45,646 nucleotides of DNA from a virus: positions 1 to 45,646 of IMG/VR virus record IMGVR_UViG_3300036715_001452; one strand, 5' to 3'. Under the pieces are notes generated by a model. It was not told where the DNA came from. It ran no database searches and was given only the letters and a program-made list of their open reading frames with translations. Shown here piece by piece: positions 24,048 to 31,850 of this stretch. Position numbers and translations under genes: made by a program. Each line of letters starts with the position of its first letter. Position 1 is the stretch's first letter.

Positions 24048-24090
24048 TTTCACACCCGTATTATTATATAATAATACGGGTGCAGAATCA
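24045..24090. repeat. Dispersed palindrome, copy 9
   Basis: Core 24053-24082: CACCCGTATTATTAT mirrored by ATAATAATACGGGTG, with compensated GTA/TAC. The stop codon of the ejection-protein gene (24045-24047) abuts the left arm. A 93-base leader then precedes the ATP-grasp gene. Confidence 0.95.
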
Positions 24091-24182
24091 ATAAATGAGG
24101 CATTTTTTCTGTTGTCCATACATTCCTATTAACCCACAACCTAAACCCCACCACGGCCCGATCTGACCCCTCGCTGACCCAT

Positions 24183-25496
24183 ATGAAAATCCTCCTAATT
24201 GATGCCATTGCCTCAGCTGTAGACTTTGCCATGCGCCTGGAAGCTGCAGGTCATGACGTGCGAGTGTTCATGGGACCTGACCCAAAAGGGCTTCGGCATC
24301 CAGCAGGGGATGGTTTGATCACAAAAGTCAACTCCTGGGAAAGCTCAATGAACTGGGCTGACCTGATCTTTTTGACTGATAATGCAAAGTATGTCGGGCA
24401 ACTTGAGGGCTGGCGCAAGGCGGGTTATCCGATCTTTGGCTGCAACGTGGAATGTGCCAAGTGGGAGCTGGAGCGCGACAAGGGGGTTGAAGTTTTCGAT
24501 CAGAGCGGCATTGAAACTATCCCGTCGATTCGCTTCAACAACTATGATGAAGCAATTCTGCACCTGGAAGCCAATGCCGATAAGCGGTATGTCAGTAAGC
24601 CTCTTGGTGATGCTGACCGTGCACTGTCGTATGTGAGCAAGTCCAGCCGGGATTTGAGGTTTATGCTAGGGGAGTGGAAAAAGCATGCCCCACGGCATCC
24701 GTTTATTTTCCAGGAATTTCACGGTGGCATTGAGGTCGCAGTGGGCGGCTGGGTTGGGTACAATGGATTTCTTGGGTATGTGCTGGAGAACTTCGAGCAC
24801 AAAAAGCTGATGAACGATGACATCGGACCGAATACAGGTGAGATGGGCACAGTGATGAAGTATGTGCCGATGGCAGAGTCGAAGCTGGCGCAGGAGTTGC
24901 TGTTGCCGCTTGAAGCGGCATTGATCCGGGAAGGCTATACTGGCTATATTGACGTGGCTGTTATTATTGACAAGCAGGGCAAATGCTGGCCGTTGGAGTT
25001 CACCACACGTCCGGGCTGGCCATTGTTTCAGATTCAGCAGATTTTGCACCCAGAGCTGTGTCAATGGATGCTGGATGCTTGCCAGGGGAAAGACAGTTTC
25101 AAACCATACACTGATGTGGCTGTTGGAATTGTGACAGCAATCAAGGACTTTCCGTACAACTTCCAGCCACGGGAAGCTATGTGTGGGTTTCCGATCTGGG
25201 GGACAGAGAAAGTACGGTATTGCTTCCATCCAGCGGAAATGCAGGCAGGGGAGGCGCCAGAGCTTGAGGGAGGGAAGCTGAAAACAACTCCATTGATGGT
25301 GTCGGCTGGCAGCTATATTGGGGTTGTAAGCGGGTTTGCCGAGACTGTCGAAGACGCAATCGACGATGCCTATGAGAATCTGGCAAAGCTGGAGTTTGCC
25401 AACAGCCCAATGTATCGCACAGACATCGGCAAGCGTGTGCTGAAGCAACTCCCTGAGCTGCAAAAGATGGGGTATTTTACGGATTGGAAAGCCTGA
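24183..25496 (+). CDS. PurD-like ATP-grasp ligase (437 aa)
   Basis: Family members use ATP to join a carboxylate to an amine; PurD makes glycinamide ribonucleotide. Residues 1-30 are a Rossmann-like N-domain (M-K-I-L-L-I-D-A), with K139 in the A-domain (V-S-K-P-L-G-D) and E178 (F-Q-E-F-H-G-G-I-E-V). Residues 215-222 (G-P-N-T-G-E-M-G) are the PurD signature, and E272-F-T-T-R-P-G-W-P replaces PurD E-x-N-x-R-x-G-D-P. The changed Asn and Asp, and the lack of other purine genes, argue for a different substrate. There is no ribosome binding site before ATG 24183. Substrate unknown. Confidence 0.8.
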   Translation: MKILLIDAIASAVDFAMRLEAAGHDVRVFMGPDPKGLRHPAGDGLITKVNSWESSMNWADLIFLTDNAKYVGQLEGWRKAGYPIFGCNVECAKWELERDKGVEVFDQSGIETIPSIRFNNYDEAILHLEANADKRYVSKPLGDADRALSYVSKSSRDLRFMLGEWKKHAPRHPFIFQEFHGGIEVAVGGWVGYNGFLGYVLENFEHKKLMNDDIGPNTGEMGTVMKYVPMAESKLAQELLLPLEAALIREGYTGYIDVAVIIDKQGKCWPLEFTTRPGWPLFQIQQILHPELCQWMLDACQGKDSFKPYTDVAVGIVTAIKDFPYNFQPREAMCGFPIWGTEKVRYCFHPAEMQAGEAPELEGGKLKTTPLMVSAGSYIGVVSGFAETVEDAIDDAYENLAKLEFANSPMYRTDIGKRVLKQLPELQKMGYFTDWKA

Positions 25497-25879
25497 TGGC
25501 TAAGCCGCTTGCCCTTTCCGGCTATCAGAATACTGACAACTGGTTTCAGTCCCTTCAACGAAAGTTTAATGAGCTGGCCAGCTTCCGGGCATATGTGCTG
25601 CAATCTCCGGCAACAGGGTTTTCCTATCCTATTCCTGACCAAATTGGAAATCTGATTATTACACCAGCGGGAGGACTTGCCACTGGCACAGTAATATTGC
25701 CAGCGAACGTCGGAGACGGTTTCAAGGTAATTATTGTTTCTACGCAGGCAGTCGCCAGCTTGACATTGAGTGCCAATAGTGGACAATCTCTTTCTGGCGC
25801 AACCACAGCACTCACAGCCAATGTAGCCGTAGAGTATATCTACTCAGCAGAGACCTTAACTTGGTATAAGTTACGATGA
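25496..25879 (+). CDS. Small beta-rich virion or tail protein (127 aa)
   Basis: ATG 25496 overlaps the ATP-grasp stop (TGATG), so the two are cotranslated. The first 40 residues are helical (D-N-W-F-Q-S-L-Q-R-K-F-N-E-L-A-S-F-R) and the rest is a repetitive beta pattern with T-G-T-V-I-L-P-A-N-V-G-D-G-F-K-V-I-I and a closing A-V-E-Y-I-Y. It looks like a small tail-fibre or spike domain. No catalytic residues are evident. Confidence 0.65.
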   Translation: MAKPLALSGYQNTDNWFQSLQRKFNELASFRAYVLQSPATGFSYPIPDQIGNLIITPAGGLATGTVILPANVGDGFKVIIVSTQAVASLTLSANSGQSLSGATTALTANVAVEYIYSAETLTWYKLR

Positions 25880-25922
25880 ATTCCACACCCGTATTATTAT
25901 ATAATAATGCGGGTGCATAACA
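25880..25922. repeat. Dispersed palindrome, copy 10
   Basis: Core 25886-25915: CACCCGTATTATTAT mirrored by ATAATAATGCGGGTG. The left T faces the right G, a wobble pair in plus-strand RNA. It follows the stop codon at 25877-25879 by a few bases. Confidence 0.95.
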
Positions 25923-25929
25923 CACCACT

Positions 25930-26364
25930 ATGACCAGTACGCTCCGCATAGGCCATACAAATCGACAGCACTATATTGGTGTTGATGATGTGGCATTATT
26001 GCCTGGGGCACCATCGATCACAGCAGGTTTGCTGAATGTTGCTGGGTTTGTCTGGGATACAGGCTCACTGTCCTGGGTCAAAGCACAACAAGCTGGTGGA
26101 GGGGCGGGCGGATCAGTTACAGTTACGAACTTCCCTTCGGTTCAGGTCATCAGTCAGCAACCACAGGCATTTCAGTTTGACCAAGCGTCCTCTACAATTG
26201 CTTATTTGGGGACGGCTGTTCCAGGAACCGCATTGAGTGCCTCCGCATGGGCAATTCAGCAATTGACTTTCTCTTCTTCCGGTAGTGTCTCTATACTATG
26301 GGCCAATGGCGTGAGCACAGCCAACAGTATCTGGAACAACCGGGCGGCTCTTTCTTATTCTTAG
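25930..26364 (+). CDS. Beta-rich tail or virion protein (144 aa)
   Basis: ATG 25930 lies 15 bases after the palindrome's right arm and has no good ribosome binding site beyond GGGTG in that arm. The protein has a hydrophilic N-terminus (R-I-G-H-T-N-R-Q-H-Y), a glycine run (G-G-G-A-G-G) and then strands ending F-S-S-S-G-S-V-S-I-L-W-A-N-G-V, a pattern like a small domain of tail fibres. Function unknown. Confidence 0.6.
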   Translation: MTSTLRIGHTNRQHYIGVDDVALLPGAPSITAGLLNVAGFVWDTGSLSWVKAQQAGGGAGGSVTVTNFPSVQVISQQPQAFQFDQASSTIAYLGTAVPGTALSASAWAIQQLTFSSSGSVSILWANGVSTANSIWNNRAALSYS

Positions 26365-26373
26365 GGGTTTCTT

Positions 26374-26853
26374 ATGGCAGCAGGTGCAACACACGTCAGT
26401 GCAAAATTCGTCAGCAACATGAGCTTGGCCTCATTAGCATCACTTTGGGCGACCAATACGATCAAGATGGGAATCATCACCAACACGTCACCGCCTGCAG
26501 TAGCCGACAGTGATCCGCGTTGGGGTGCCGGTGGGGCGCAGAACTACTCCACAAATGAAGTAACACCAGGTGGAAATTATGCTGCCGGTGGAATTACCCT
26601 GACCAGTCCGACATCTACCCTGTCTGGTACAGTTACCTCTCTGAATTGCACTTCCCCTATTTCGCTGGCAGCAAATGCCTCCAATCCTACAGGTGCCTAT
26701 TGGGGTGTGTTCTATGACTCTACAGATGCAGGTAAGCATGTGTTTGGGTATATTGACCTGGGGGGGCCGTTGTCACTAGTAGCTGGCCTTCAGATCAATG
26801 TCAATGGTGTGTCATCAGGGACACAGCCTGTTCTGCAAGGAACAGCAACATGA
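26374..26853 (+). CDS. Beta-rich tail or virion protein (159 aa)
   Basis: Starts at ATG 26374, 9 bases after the previous stop, with a TTAGGGG upstream. It has N-terminal helical residues (S-L-A-S-L-A-S-L-W-A-T-N-T-I-K-M-G-I-I) and then Gly/Ser/Thr-rich strands including Y-A-A-G-G-I-T-L and A-N-A-S-N-P-T-G-A-Y-W-G-V-F-Y-D. Sequences of this kind are found in tail-fibre-associated proteins of phages with short tails. The stop overlaps the next ATG by ATGA. Confidence 0.65.
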   Translation: MAAGATHVSAKFVSNMSLASLASLWATNTIKMGIITNTSPPAVADSDPRWGAGGAQNYSTNEVTPGGNYAAGGITLTSPTSTLSGTVTSLNCTSPISLAANASNPTGAYWGVFYDSTDAGKHVFGYIDLGGPLSLVAGLQINVNGVSSGTQPVLQGTAT

Positions 26854-27239
26854 AACTCCTTGAAGAAATCCGTGCCAAGTGCACACCCGAACAGATTGCA
26901 GCGCGCAACGACGTTGCCATCGCCGCCCTGGTGAATGCTGGACGCACAAAGCCCGTTATGGTTCCGATTGCCGACGTTCAGGCTTACCTGCAAGGCAATG
27001 GCGCATGGTGGGCCATCAAGAAATCCCCGCTGCCCGCTGCAGTCGCTACGATGGATGTCGCAAATGCCCGTTATGAGCATATCGATACCTCGCTGCCTTT
27101 TGTGCAGGGCATGCTGGGTGGGTTGGTTGACGCTGGCTTAATCACCCCGGCTGACCATGACGCCATCAACGCGATGGGCGTTGCCCCTGATCCGGTGGAT
27201 GTCAACACCATCAGCAACACTCTGAACGCGAGCGCCTGA
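26850..27239 (+). CDS. Tail-region protein, helical, unknown (129 aa)
   Basis: ATG 26850 follows AAGGAACAGCAAC and overlaps the previous stop. The protein is helical, unlike its neighbours: L-L-E-E-I-R-A-K-C-T-P-E-Q-I-A-A-R-N-D, then A-Y-L-Q-G-N-G-A-W-W-A-I and L-V-D-A-G-L-I-T-P-A-D-H-D-A-I. This pattern occurs in a family of small phage proteins often found near tail genes, without known function. It is likely a chaperone or minor structural protein. Confidence 0.65.
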   Translation: MKLLEEIRAKCTPEQIAARNDVAIAALVNAGRTKPVMVPIADVQAYLQGNGAWWAIKKSPLPAAVATMDVANARYEHIDTSLPFVQGMLGGLVDAGLITPADHDAINAMGVAPDPVDVNTISNTLNASA

Positions 27240-27240
27240 T

Positions 27241-27693
27241 ATGCCGACACCAATCATTCGCTCAGTCACTGGTACGGCGCTTACAAGAACCATCGCAAAC
27301 AACATTGCGAACAATGCTTACGCGAATATCACCGATGCCCTGCGCGTGCAGATGTCTGCATTGAGCACACCGGGACTGCTGATGGCTGACTTTCGTCTGA
27401 CCGGCGTGGCATTTGCCACTGCTCCGGTTGGTGGCGTGATGCAACTTGCAAAGATTTCGCGCGATGCGGCTGGCAATCAAGGCCCGACGCCAAGCGCCAC
27501 GCTTGTGCCGCTGAAGATTTACACCTTCGATCCAGTGCCTGCTGCCTCCAACGCTTCAACCGGCTGGATCATGAGCATTGATTCCGTCCCGCTGGATGCT
27601 GATGCAGACTACTGGCTGTACAACAACGGTACAGCGTTTACCTTCAACTCTGGAGCGGTGCTGACCTGCATTCCCTGGTCGCCCGGTACTTGA
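27241..27693 (+). CDS. Beta-rich tail protein (150 aa)
   Basis: Starts at ATG 27241 right after the previous TGA. Strand-rich with T-G-T-A-L-T-R-T-I-A-N-N-I-A-N-N-A-Y-A near the start, A-P-V-G-G-V-M-Q-L-A-K-I-S-R-D and Y-W-L-Y-N-N-G-T-A-F-T. The pattern suggests a small tail-tip, spike or baseplate-like domain. No cysteine motif and no enzyme motif. The call rests on position and composition. Confidence 0.6.
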   Translation: MPTPIIRSVTGTALTRTIANNIANNAYANITDALRVQMSALSTPGLLMADFRLTGVAFATAPVGGVMQLAKISRDAAGNQGPTPSATLVPLKIYTFDPVPAASNASTGWIMSIDSVPLDADADYWLYNNGTAFTFNSGAVLTCIPWSPGT

Positions 27694-27696
27694 TCT

Positions 27697-29079
27697 ATGG
27701 CTGATACTGATCTCAGTCAGTATCTCTGGCCAGATGCTGCGCAAGGGAGACAGGCCTTTGGGCCCGGCTATGGCATCAATTGGGATGACCCAGAAGTAGC
27801 ATCAATCGCCCAGGGCCTGACCTCGGTGTTTGCGCCGGGTATCAGCAACTTCGACCTGATCACGGTGCTAAAGCTCGGAACGGTCAGCGGAGGGGCAGCC
27901 GCAGGGGTTGGGGCTTCGGAAGCTGGGCTGAAGCTCACGGCTTCAAATGCTTCAATCTATGGAACAGCCACCGCAGCGCAGAAGTCGGCTGCGGGCACAC
28001 TCCTGTGGTTTGGGGATCTGTATGCAAGCCCATCAGGGGATGCTTGCTTGGGTGGTATCACCAACAATTCAGCCAATACATCACCTTACGTGATGATGGA
28101 GCTGAAGCGTAACTATAGCAATGCAAACCCCAGCCGGATTTATTTCTCGCTGTCCAACGGTGGCACGCTCAACAACAATAATCTGTCGTCGTCAGCGAAC
28201 TACGCATCCGGCAACGGCTGTATTTTCATCGGTACTTCGATAGCTGGGTCACAGGCTCTTTATTCGGGAAAAATTGGGCAGGCCCTTGCACTTGATGCAT
28301 CGACTGCCGCAGCCGGTGCGCTGCAGTCCACCTCCACATCTCGGTACGAAGTTGGCGATTCGCTGAATGCGCGTAACCCACAGGCACTCTGCAATCTGCA
28401 GATGACATGGGGCCGCGCTCTGTCAGCGAAAGAGGCTGAATGGATTGGCCTGAATCTGCGAAGATTCTTTGCACCTCAAACACAGATACCTTTATGGGTT
28501 GACGCTGGGGTAGCAACTGTAACCGCTGCCTCTGGGACATACGCTTGGTCTGGGGTTCTCGCTACCCTTACACCATCCGTAACGGCAACACCAGGCACGT
28601 ATACTTGGGCTGGCATACCGGCCAGCTTGGCAGCAAACTTGTCGACAACCCCAGGAGCCTATAGCTGGTCTGGTGTTCCGGCTACCTTGGCTGCTAGTAT
28701 TGTAAGTTTACCGGGCAGTTATACGTGGGCTGGGGTGGGGGCAACTCTTGCAGGTGGGGTCAATGCCAATCCGGGAGCCTACACTTGGGCAGGGGTTCCG
28801 TCACTACTTACTGCAATTGTGCCAGCTGTAGTCGGGCAATGGACTTGGGCAGGGACTACTGCTACCTTCGGGGCAGCCCCTACTTATGCCAAAAACTCAA
28901 ATCTGTATCTGAGTCTGGGGTCAGGGTTGTCCATGATGCTTGGATTACCCCGACTGTCGAATTGGAATATACTTGGCCGACCCTCAAGTCCGTTACCTTA
29001 TACTGTTGGCTTTAACACAGATACATCAAAGCTGGAAATGTGGAATGGCACAGCTTGGGTCGGAACACTTTTATCTTAG
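27697..29079 (+). CDS. Tail-fibre-like protein with LamG-like and repeat domains (460 aa)
   Basis: ATG 27697 starts three bases after the previous stop. The N-terminal domain has W-P-D-A-A-Q-G-R. Residues about 120-255 end in R-A-L-S-A-K-E-A-E-W-I-G-L-N-L-R-R-F-F, the usual tail of a LamG or concanavalin-like domain. Residues about 280-390 hold six degenerate units of about 21 residues of type G-x-Y-x-W-[AS]-G-[VI]-x-A-x-L. The last 70 residues form a C-terminal domain. Carbohydrate or surface binding is likely. Confidence 0.7.
   Translation: MADTDLSQYLWPDAAQGRQAFGPGYGINWDDPEVASIAQGLTSVFAPGISNFDLITVLKLGTVSGGAAAGVGASEAGLKLTASNASIYGTATAAQKSAAGTLLWFGDLYASPSGDACLGGITNNSANTSPYVMMELKRNYSNANPSRIYFSLSNGGTLNNNNLSSSANYASGNGCIFIGTSIAGSQALYSGKIGQALALDASTAAAGALQSTSTSRYEVGDSLNARNPQALCNLQMTWGRALSAKEAEWIGLNLRRFFAPQTQIPLWVDAGVATVTAASGTYAWSGVLATLTPSVTATPGTYTWAGIPASLAANLSTTPGAYSWSGVPATLAASIVSLPGSYTWAGVGATLAGGVNANPGAYTWAGVPSLLTAIVPAVVGQWTWAGTTATFGAAPTYAKNSNLYLSLGSGLSMMLGLPRLSNWNILGRPSSPLPYTVGFNTDTSKLEMWNGTAWVGTLLS
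28534..28880. repeat. Coding repeat array, six units of about 62 bp
   Basis: The units encode the G-x-Y-x-W-[AS]-G-[VI] repeats of the fibre-like protein. They diverge in DNA sequence but keep the aromatic and glycine codons, so selection acts on the protein repeat. Confidence 0.75.
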
Positions 29080-29090
29080 GAGGAATTCTA

Positions 29091-29363
29091 ATGCCTGAAC
29101 GCTCAATGGTTGTGATAAGCAAACACTGGCACACGCCGGAAATCAACTTGACCGTAAACACTGAAGGTCTTCAGCTGGCTATGCCACTGGATGACTTTTG
29201 CAAAGCCCTCGTGCAGGAAGTCGCACACCCAGCGTTCACATTGACAAAAAGTGGGTTGGAAGCTAATCTTCTCACCTCAATGGAAAAAGTCATTTCCAAG
29301 ATGAAAGAAGCAAGTGTGCATGTCCCTGTGATGGCACAGCCGACGGAGGTCTCTCCAGAGTGA
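29091..29363 (+). CDS. Small tail-region protein (90 aa)
   Basis: ATG 29091 follows AGGAGGAATTCTA, the strongest ribosome binding site in this region; earlier in-frame starts overlap the previous gene. The protein opens M-P-E-R-S-M-V-V-I-S-K-H-W-H-T-P-E and includes L-A-M-P-L-D-D-F-C-K-A-L-V-Q-E-V and T-S-M-E-K-V-I-S-K-M. It is mixed alpha/beta and looks like a small conserved phage protein found near fibre genes. Function unknown. Confidence 0.75.
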   Translation: MPERSMVVISKHWHTPEINLTVNTEGLQLAMPLDDFCKALVQEVAHPAFTLTKSGLEANLLTSMEKVISKMKEASVHVPVMAQPTEVSPE

Positions 29364-29365
29364 GG

Positions 29366-29410
29366 GTGTTTTACACCCGCATTATTATATTTTAATACGG
29401 GTGTAAAATG
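29366..29410. repeat. Dispersed palindrome, copy 11
   Basis: Core 29374-29403: CACCCGCATTATTAT mirrored by ATTTTAATACGGGTG. The outer arms are TTTTA and TAAAA, a compensated change from TTTCA and TGAAA. The right arm runs into the ATG of the next gene at 29408, so the hairpin would include its initiation region. Confidence 0.95.
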
Positions 29411-29710
29411 GGTAATGCCGACTACTACGCACCAGGGGAGTGGAACTTCTACTGCGACCTGTGCGGAAAGAAGCAGAAGTCATCGCAGGGAGTCAAAACC
29501 TGGGATAACTTTTGGGTTTGCCGCAGTCATCGGGAAGCTCGTAATCCACAGGATTTTGTCAAGGGCGTGCACGACCCGCAGACAGTTCCCTGGAGCAGAG
29601 ATCAGCCTCCAGCTACTTACGTACCTGCATGGGGCAATCCGATTTATGATACTTACGGCAATATTATCCTGTGTATGGATATGACGCCATTGCTTGATGT
29701 AGGGACTTAA
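29408..29710 (+). CDS. Small cysteine-containing protein, unknown (100 aa)
   Basis: ATG 29408 lies at the edge of palindrome copy 11, and the only purine-rich stretch nearby is GGGTG within the palindrome arm. The product opens Y-Y-A-P-G-E-W-N-F-Y-C-D-L-C-G-K, with a CxxC and a later W-V-C-R-S-H-R-E-A-R, a likely zinc-binding pair, and W-S-R-D-Q-P. This pattern is widespread among small phage proteins near tail genes. Function unknown. Confidence 0.75.
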   Translation: MGNADYYAPGEWNFYCDLCGKKQKSSQGVKTWDNFWVCRSHREARNPQDFVKGVHDPQTVPWSRDQPPATYVPAWGNPIYDTYGNIILCMDMTPLLDVGT

Positions 29711-29711
29711 T

Positions 29712-30911
29712 ATGGGACAACAAGGTTCTTATCCAATAGGGGCTCGGGTTCTTGCCGCGATAGACACGCTGACAGGGGTGGTGACCGGAAAAACAGCTGA
29801 TGTGCCTCTGTCAGCACTGTTTGCTTATGTTTGTGGTGGTGCTGGGGCCTTGAGCCCAGCACAGCGCGTATCTATGGGCATTGCCGGGGCCGGGGCTAAT
29901 GGGGATATTACAAGTCTCACCGCACTGACATCTGTTAATTCGGGTTATCTCTACGGCAACCGTGTAATTAACGGCGCAATGGAGATTGATCAGGTTAATG
30001 CGGGGGCTGCTATTACTCCAACTATTGGCTTTGGGTATGGCGTAGATATGTTTGGTGCGTATGTTTCGCAAAACTCTAAACTAACTTTTCAACAAGTATT
30101 GGATGCTCCTGCTGGGTTAAGGTACAGTACTAAAATAACGGTAGCTTCGCAATACACTCCTGCTTCTACTGATAGTTTTCAGTTCCAAACGGCTATTGAG
30201 GGCAAAGATTTAATAGATTTTCAATTAGGGTATCCAGGCGCCGCAACTTTTACTTTTAGCTTTTGGGTAAAAGGAAGCATTGCCGGAACTTACGCTGTTT
30301 CCTTGCTTAACGCGGCCGCTAACCGTTCTTATGTTGGCACTGTTAACATAACAAATAGTTGGTCGCAATTAAAAATAACTGTTGCTGGGGACCTTACCGG
30401 TACTTGGGCTACGGATAACACTACTGGTCTGTATTTACGATTTGACCTGGGCAGCGGGGCTAACTATAATACCACAGCGGGAACTTGGCAAGCTGGGCAG
30501 TTTAACCGCACAGCAGGGTCAGTAACTTTCGTCAACCAAGTAGCAGGTTCTACTCTCAACATCACAGGTGTTGATTGCAGACTTGGGTCTGTTGCGCCGA
30601 CAGTGTTTGAACGTCGGCTTAATGAATTGCAGTTGTCGCAGAGGTATTTGCAGTCGTGGCCCATTGGCTCTATTGATTACATCGGAAATAACGCCAATGC
30701 AGGGCAACTTAATTCTTTCCCGCTAAACATGAAGGCCACTATGCGTGGCAATCCAACATGGGGCGGTACGACTTTCACGATGGTAAACGGGACTATTGCA
30801 ACGGGCACTCTTACTGCTGACGCTTGTGTTTTGACCGTGACTAATATAGCAGCAGGGCAATGGAGAGCAACAAACACTTCACTCGGACTTCTTAGCGCGA
30901 GGCTCTTCTAA
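29712..30911 (+). CDS. Receptor-binding tail fibre (399 aa)
   Basis: ATG 29712 follows AGGGACTTAAT. The N-terminus is a short attachment domain. Then come [11 protein letters not shown] and [16 protein letters not shown], the connecting block seen in many phage tail-fibre and spike proteins. Residues 110-290 form a beta-sandwich with [14 protein letters not shown] and [14 protein letters not shown], a carbohydrate-binding-module-like fold. DNA within about 29940-30450 is visibly richer in A and T than neighbouring genes, so this domain may be recently exchanged. Confidence 0.75.
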   Translation: MGQQGSYPIGARVLAAIDTLTGVVTGKTADVPLSALFAYVCGGAGALSPAQRVSMGIAGAGANGDITSLTALTSVNSGYLYGNRVINGAMEIDQVNAGAAITPTIGFGYGVDMFGAYVSQNSKLTFQQVLDAPAGLRYSTKITVASQYTPASTDSFQFQTAIEGKDLIDFQLGYPGAATFTFSFWVKGSIAGTYAVSLLNAAANRSYVGTVNITNSWSQLKITVAGDLTGTWATDNTTGLYLRFDLGSGANYNTTAGTWQAGQFNRTAGSVTFVNQVAGSTLNITGVDCRLGSVAPTVFERRLNELQLSQRYLQSWPIGSIDYIGNNANAGQLNSFPLNMKATMRGNPTWGGTTFTMVNGTIATGTLTADACVLTVTNIAAGQWRATNTSLGLLSARLF

Positions 30912-31252
30912 TGTACAAACTCACGAACTCTCTAAGCATCATCATCCGTATTACAGACGGTGCCTGCATCCCAGCAGACCCATTGAATGTGGACTACGCC
31001 GCATACCAAGTATGGCTTGGAAATGGAAATACGCCTGAGCCAGCAGATGTTCCAGACAAGAAATCACTGGCTCAGCAGCAAATTGCTCAGCTCGAATCGC
31101 AGCAGTTGCTGCCTCGTATCACACGAGAGTTCATGCTGCTGCAGTTCCAGGCTGTCTCTGTTCAGCAGGGGGTTGACCCGATGGCAAACATCGCTTACCG
31201 CAAGCTTAAAGAGTTCGATGATACCATCGCCGCGCTGAGGGGCGAGCTGTGA
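30911..31252 (+). CDS. Tail-fibre assembly-like protein (113 aa)
   Basis: Starts at ATG 30911 right after the fibre gene. The order is [24 protein letters not shown][12 protein letters not shown], followed by a helical part with [15 protein letters not shown]. The pattern matches small fibre-assembly or chaperone proteins encoded directly after fibre genes. Its stop overlaps the next GTG start. Role inferred from pattern and position. Confidence 0.7.
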   Translation: MYKLTNSLSIIIRITDGACIPADPLNVDYAAYQVWLGNGNTPEPADVPDKKSLAQQQIAQLESQQLLPRITREFMLLQFQAVSVQQGVDPMANIAYRKLKEFDDTIAALRGEL

Positions 31253-31545
31253 TCGATCTTTTAATTTTTCTGCTGCGTCCGGCGCTCAAGTGCGTGGAAG
31301 GCGGTAGCCGCAGCCCACTGAATGTGCTTGCTGCTCTTGTGGCTTGGGTAGTTGATATTTGTATCTTGCATACAACTTGGCGTCTGATTGCTGGGCCCCC
31401 TCAAGGCTCTGAGCGGACAATCAGTGATACTCTTGAGCGCCTGTGTAAGGACTCACAAAATCCTGATTATGAGTTATTTCGTCAACTTGCCCTTAAGATA
31501 AATCGTGTCGCTGGGCGGCCTCACATCAAAGCGGTTACTAACTAA
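31249..31545 (+). CDS. Small membrane protein, lysis region (98 aa)
   Basis: A GTG start at 31249 overlaps the fibre-assembly stop. The N-terminal half has hydrophobic segments, [13 protein letters not shown] and [17 protein letters not shown], so there is at least one membrane helix (residues 24-40). The C-terminal half is soluble and helical. It lies at the start of the lysis cassette and may help control membrane disruption, but no family is recognised. Confidence 0.65.
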   Translation: MIDLLIFLLRPALKCVEGGSRSPLNVLAALVAWVVDICILHTTWRLIAGPPQGSERTISDTLERLCKDSQNPDYELFRQLALKINRVAGRPHIKAVTN

Positions 31546-31547
31546 TT

Positions 31548-31850
31548 ATGTCCGAAGCCTCAATTGTAGAACTTCTCTTAGCAGTTGCCGCCCTAGTGTT
31601 TGCTGTGCTTTGGTATCTTCTTCAGCAAAAAGACGCTAAGCAACAACGGGACATTGAGCTGCTGTGGCAAAGGCATGACGAAGATGCTAAAGAATTGCAG
31701 GTGCTCAAATTGCAGATCGCGCAACAGCATTACGTGAAAACTGAACTGGACACAAAGTTTGACCGCATGGAAGAAACTTTTCGTGTTGGGTTCCGGGATT
31801 TAGGGCAAAAAGTCGATGCCATGACTTCTGCAATAATGCAGCAAAAATGA
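31548..31850 (+). CDS. Membrane-anchored coiled-coil protein, lysis region (100 aa)
   Basis: ATG 31548 follows the previous stop by two bases. One membrane segment is at residues 6-24 (V-E-L-L-L-A-V-A-A-L-V-F-A-V-L-W-Y-L-L), then a charged coiled coil to the C-terminus. The arrangement resembles an inner-membrane spanin component or a holin partner, but spanins normally face the periplasm with an outer-membrane partner, which I do not see. The stop overlaps the start of the DUF2778-like gene (ATGA). Confidence 0.65.
   Translation: MSEASIVELLLAVAALVFAVLWYLLQQKDAKQQRDIELLWQRHDEDAKELQVLKLQIAQQHYVKTELDTKFDRMEETFRVGFRDLGQKVDAMTSAIMQQK

Noticed and set aside
24183-25496. A true purD for purine synthesis
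   Set aside because: Key residues of the metal and phosphate site differ and no other purine gene is present; kept only as PurD-like.
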